From: Caldanaerobius fijiensis DSM 17918 | Lineage (GTDB): Bacteria > Bacillota > Thermoanaerobacteria > Thermoanaerobacterales > Caldanaerobiaceae | NCBI RefSeq assembly: GCF_900129075.1 | Contig: NZ_FQVH01000006.1 | Span: 1-64,000 of the forward strand | Length of the DNA: 64,000 nucleotides | Direction of reading: 5' to 3' | Shown here: positions 62,865 to 64,000 of the stretch, piece by piece | How positions within the stretch are numbered: position 1 is the first letter of the stretch | How the letters are laid out: every line of letters begins with the position of its first letter | Program-made: the position numbers and the translations under genes | Notes under the pieces: generated by a model | The model's database searches: none | What the model was told of the DNA's origin: nothing | What the model saw: the letters and a program-made list of their open reading frames with translations, nothing else

Positions 62865-63776
62865 TTAATCTTTTAGATAACGCCTGGCAGTGACATATGT
62901 CTCATTATAATAACCTGAAAGTTCACTTATGATGACACCCTTTCGGGCCGATGAGCTATGTATAAAATGATTATCACCTATGTAAATACCCGCATGATTT
63001 ATACCTCTGCTCCCGTTTGTAGCAAAAAAGACTAAATCACCTGGAATTAAATCGTTTCTCGATACATATATACCATGGCTCCCTTGCTCATCAGCTGTCC
63101 TCGGCAGCGAAATGCCAAAATGTCTATAAACATATGAGGTAAATCCCGAACAATCAAAACCAGATGGCGACGAACCACCATATACATAGCGTGTACCCAA
63201 AAAATTCTTAGCATATTCTACAATTTTCTGGCCATTGACTCCATTTACCCTTTCCACCGAACCTCTTGATGCAGTTTCAATGCTTATTGATACATAAGTA
63301 CCATAAACCCACCCAGCTCTTCCGTCACTTAGTACAACATTAAACCAACCATCCCTTTGCCCTTTGACTATAACAGGTTGTCCTTTTTCTAGCGTAGCAA
63401 TCACTTTTGATTTTATGCTGCTATCGCTTCTCATATTGACATTACTAGCCTTTATAAAAGCTTTTCTTTCGATAACACCTCTAGACACACTTTCCACTGG
63501 ATTTTGTATTTTTGCGTATTTTCCATATATCCAGCCTTCTTTCCCATTTGTTAATCTTATACGGTACCATCCATTTGAATAACCCAAATAAATTACTCGA
63601 TCATTCTTATTTAGAGATGCAATAATTTTACTGTTAAGTCCCGCTCCACTTCGAACGTTTACATTATTTCCTGTGATAATCGCATAATTATCTGCATACA
63701 CATACTTTAAAGGCGCAAAAATAGTTAAACCAAATACTAAAACTCCATAAAAAAATCTCTGATATCTTTTATTCAT
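62865..63776 (-). CDS. SH3b-SH3b-NlpC/P60 cell-wall hydrolase
   Basis: A 303-residue secreted endopeptidase. A signal peptide (about 1-28) is followed by two bacterial SH3 domains (about 30-92 and 105-168; VNVRSGAGLNSKII, VNMRSDSSIKSKVI) and an NlpC/P60 domain (about 185-300) with catalytic Cys in GFDCSGFTSYVY and His in NHAGIYIGD. It cleaves gamma-D-glutamyl-diamino acid bonds of peptidoglycan. The ATG start is preceded by a c-di-AMP riboswitch, a typical regulator of such hydrolases. Confidence 0.92.
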   Translation of the reverse strand: MNKRYQRFFYGVLVFGLTIFAPLKYVYADNYAIITGNNVNVRSGAGLNSKIIASLNKNDRVIYLGYSNGWYRIRLTNGKEGWIYGKYAKIQNPVESVSRGVIERKAFIKASNVNMRSDSSIKSKVIATLEKGQPVIVKGQRDGWFNVVLSDGRAGWVYGTYVSISIETASRGSVERVNGVNGQKIVEYAKNFLGTRYVYGGSSPSGFDCSGFTSYVYRHFGISLPRTADEQGSHGIYVSRNDLIPGDLVFFATNGSRGINHAGIYIGDNHFIHSSSARKGVIISELSGYYNETYVTARRYLKD

Positions 63777-63783
63777 TCTTTTC

Positions 63784-63912
63784 TCCTTCCTTTAGCCTCC
63801 GGGGTTAGCTGACGGGTTCGGGAAAGGAAGCTGCCCTACCATAATTTTGTTATGGATTCACCCCTTCATATAGGTTCCCCCGTACCTTTTACGGATTCGG
63901 CTATTATTTTCA
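63784..63912 (-). ncRNA. c-di-AMP riboswitch (ydaO/yuaA type)
   Basis: On the minus strand the leader shows the ydaO landmarks in order: GCCGAATCCGT, GGTACGGGGGAACC, GGGGTGAATCC, GGTAGGGCAGC, TTTCCCGAACCCGTCAGCTAACC and CGGAGGC...GGAAGGAG. High c-di-AMP is expected to lower expression of the downstream NlpC/P60 hydrolase, linking wall hydrolysis to turgor control. Confidence 0.93.
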
Positions 63913-64000
63913 AAATCCTAAAACTTCACCTATTATTACCACATGCATTCTATCAATTGGCTGTTTGCCAATGATCACAGTGCAATTACTTATATTTTCA

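Noticed and set aside
1-64000. CRISPR arrays, insertion sequences, prophage genes
   Set aside because: No regularly spaced repeats, transposase, integrase or phage structural genes were recognised; the only repeats are the SBP duplication and the 27-bp tandem.

Overview
The window looks like a chromosomal segment of an anaerobic, low-GC, spore-forming Firmicute, probably of the Thermoanaerobacterales or a related Clostridia group. The evidence is AT-rich DNA, strong AGGAGG-type ribosome binding sites with many TTG and GTG starts, a leucine T-box, a c-di-AMP riboswitch, a YyaC sporulation protein, a trimeric NADH-linked [FeFe] hydrogenase, citramalate synthase and many sugar ABC transporter genes. 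Species assignment is inference. No phage, IS element or CRISPR array was seen. Most genes lie on the minus strand.

Layout: 1-2142 holds small membrane proteins and an acyltransferase-like protein. 2118-6004 is an oppBCDF-type importer without a binding protein, behind a leader of roughly 430 nt. 6754-15177 is housekeeping: dacF, a rodZ-like gene, leuS with a leucine T-box and a co-transcribed YheO-type regulator, then nadD-yqeK-LCP-rsfS. 15252-29337 is a 14-kb one-strand carbohydrate locus: four CUT1 permeases, three solute-binding proteins (one a 970-residue fusion with carbohydrate-binding-like domains), a 727-residue secreted glycosidase-like protein, a Yip1-like membrane protein, a membrane-anchored NHL/TPR protein, and a permease relic left by a tandem duplication. 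It encodes no ATPase, so a shared MsmX-type ATPase elsewhere is presumably used. 29695-31059 has a URO-D family gene behind tRNA-Pro, tRNA-Glu and tRNA-Thr.

31302-38690 contains a secreted phosphodiester glycosidase, yyaC, a chemoreceptor, a LacI regulator that seems to use an AUU start, and cimA. 38775-45095 contains an RsmF-type methyltransferase, four neighbouring genes sharing a SHOCT-like motif (DUF2089 regulator, DUF4097/LiaX-like protein and two small proteins) and the thiI-iscS sulfur pair. 45273-51612 has a secreted unknown, nfu, a probable Mg2+ uptake pair (MgtE-N/CBS regulator plus NRAMP-related transporter) behind a leader with mutually exclusive hairpins, a DUF3006 protein and a short FtsH-like protease. 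51719-60829 is a hydrogenase island: hydC-HATPase-ferredoxin-hydB-hydA preceded by a sensory module (unknown membrane protein, DRTGG, RsbW-like, HydS-like hydrogenase, DRTGG, PHP). The window ends with typA and an SH3b-NlpC/P60 hydrolase under a c-di-AMP riboswitch.

The strongest candidates for undescribed biology are the 15-29 kb polysaccharide locus, the metal-transporter leader RNA, the SHOCT/DUF2089/DUF4097 envelope cluster, and the hydrogenase pair with complementary changes in the L1 H-cluster motif.
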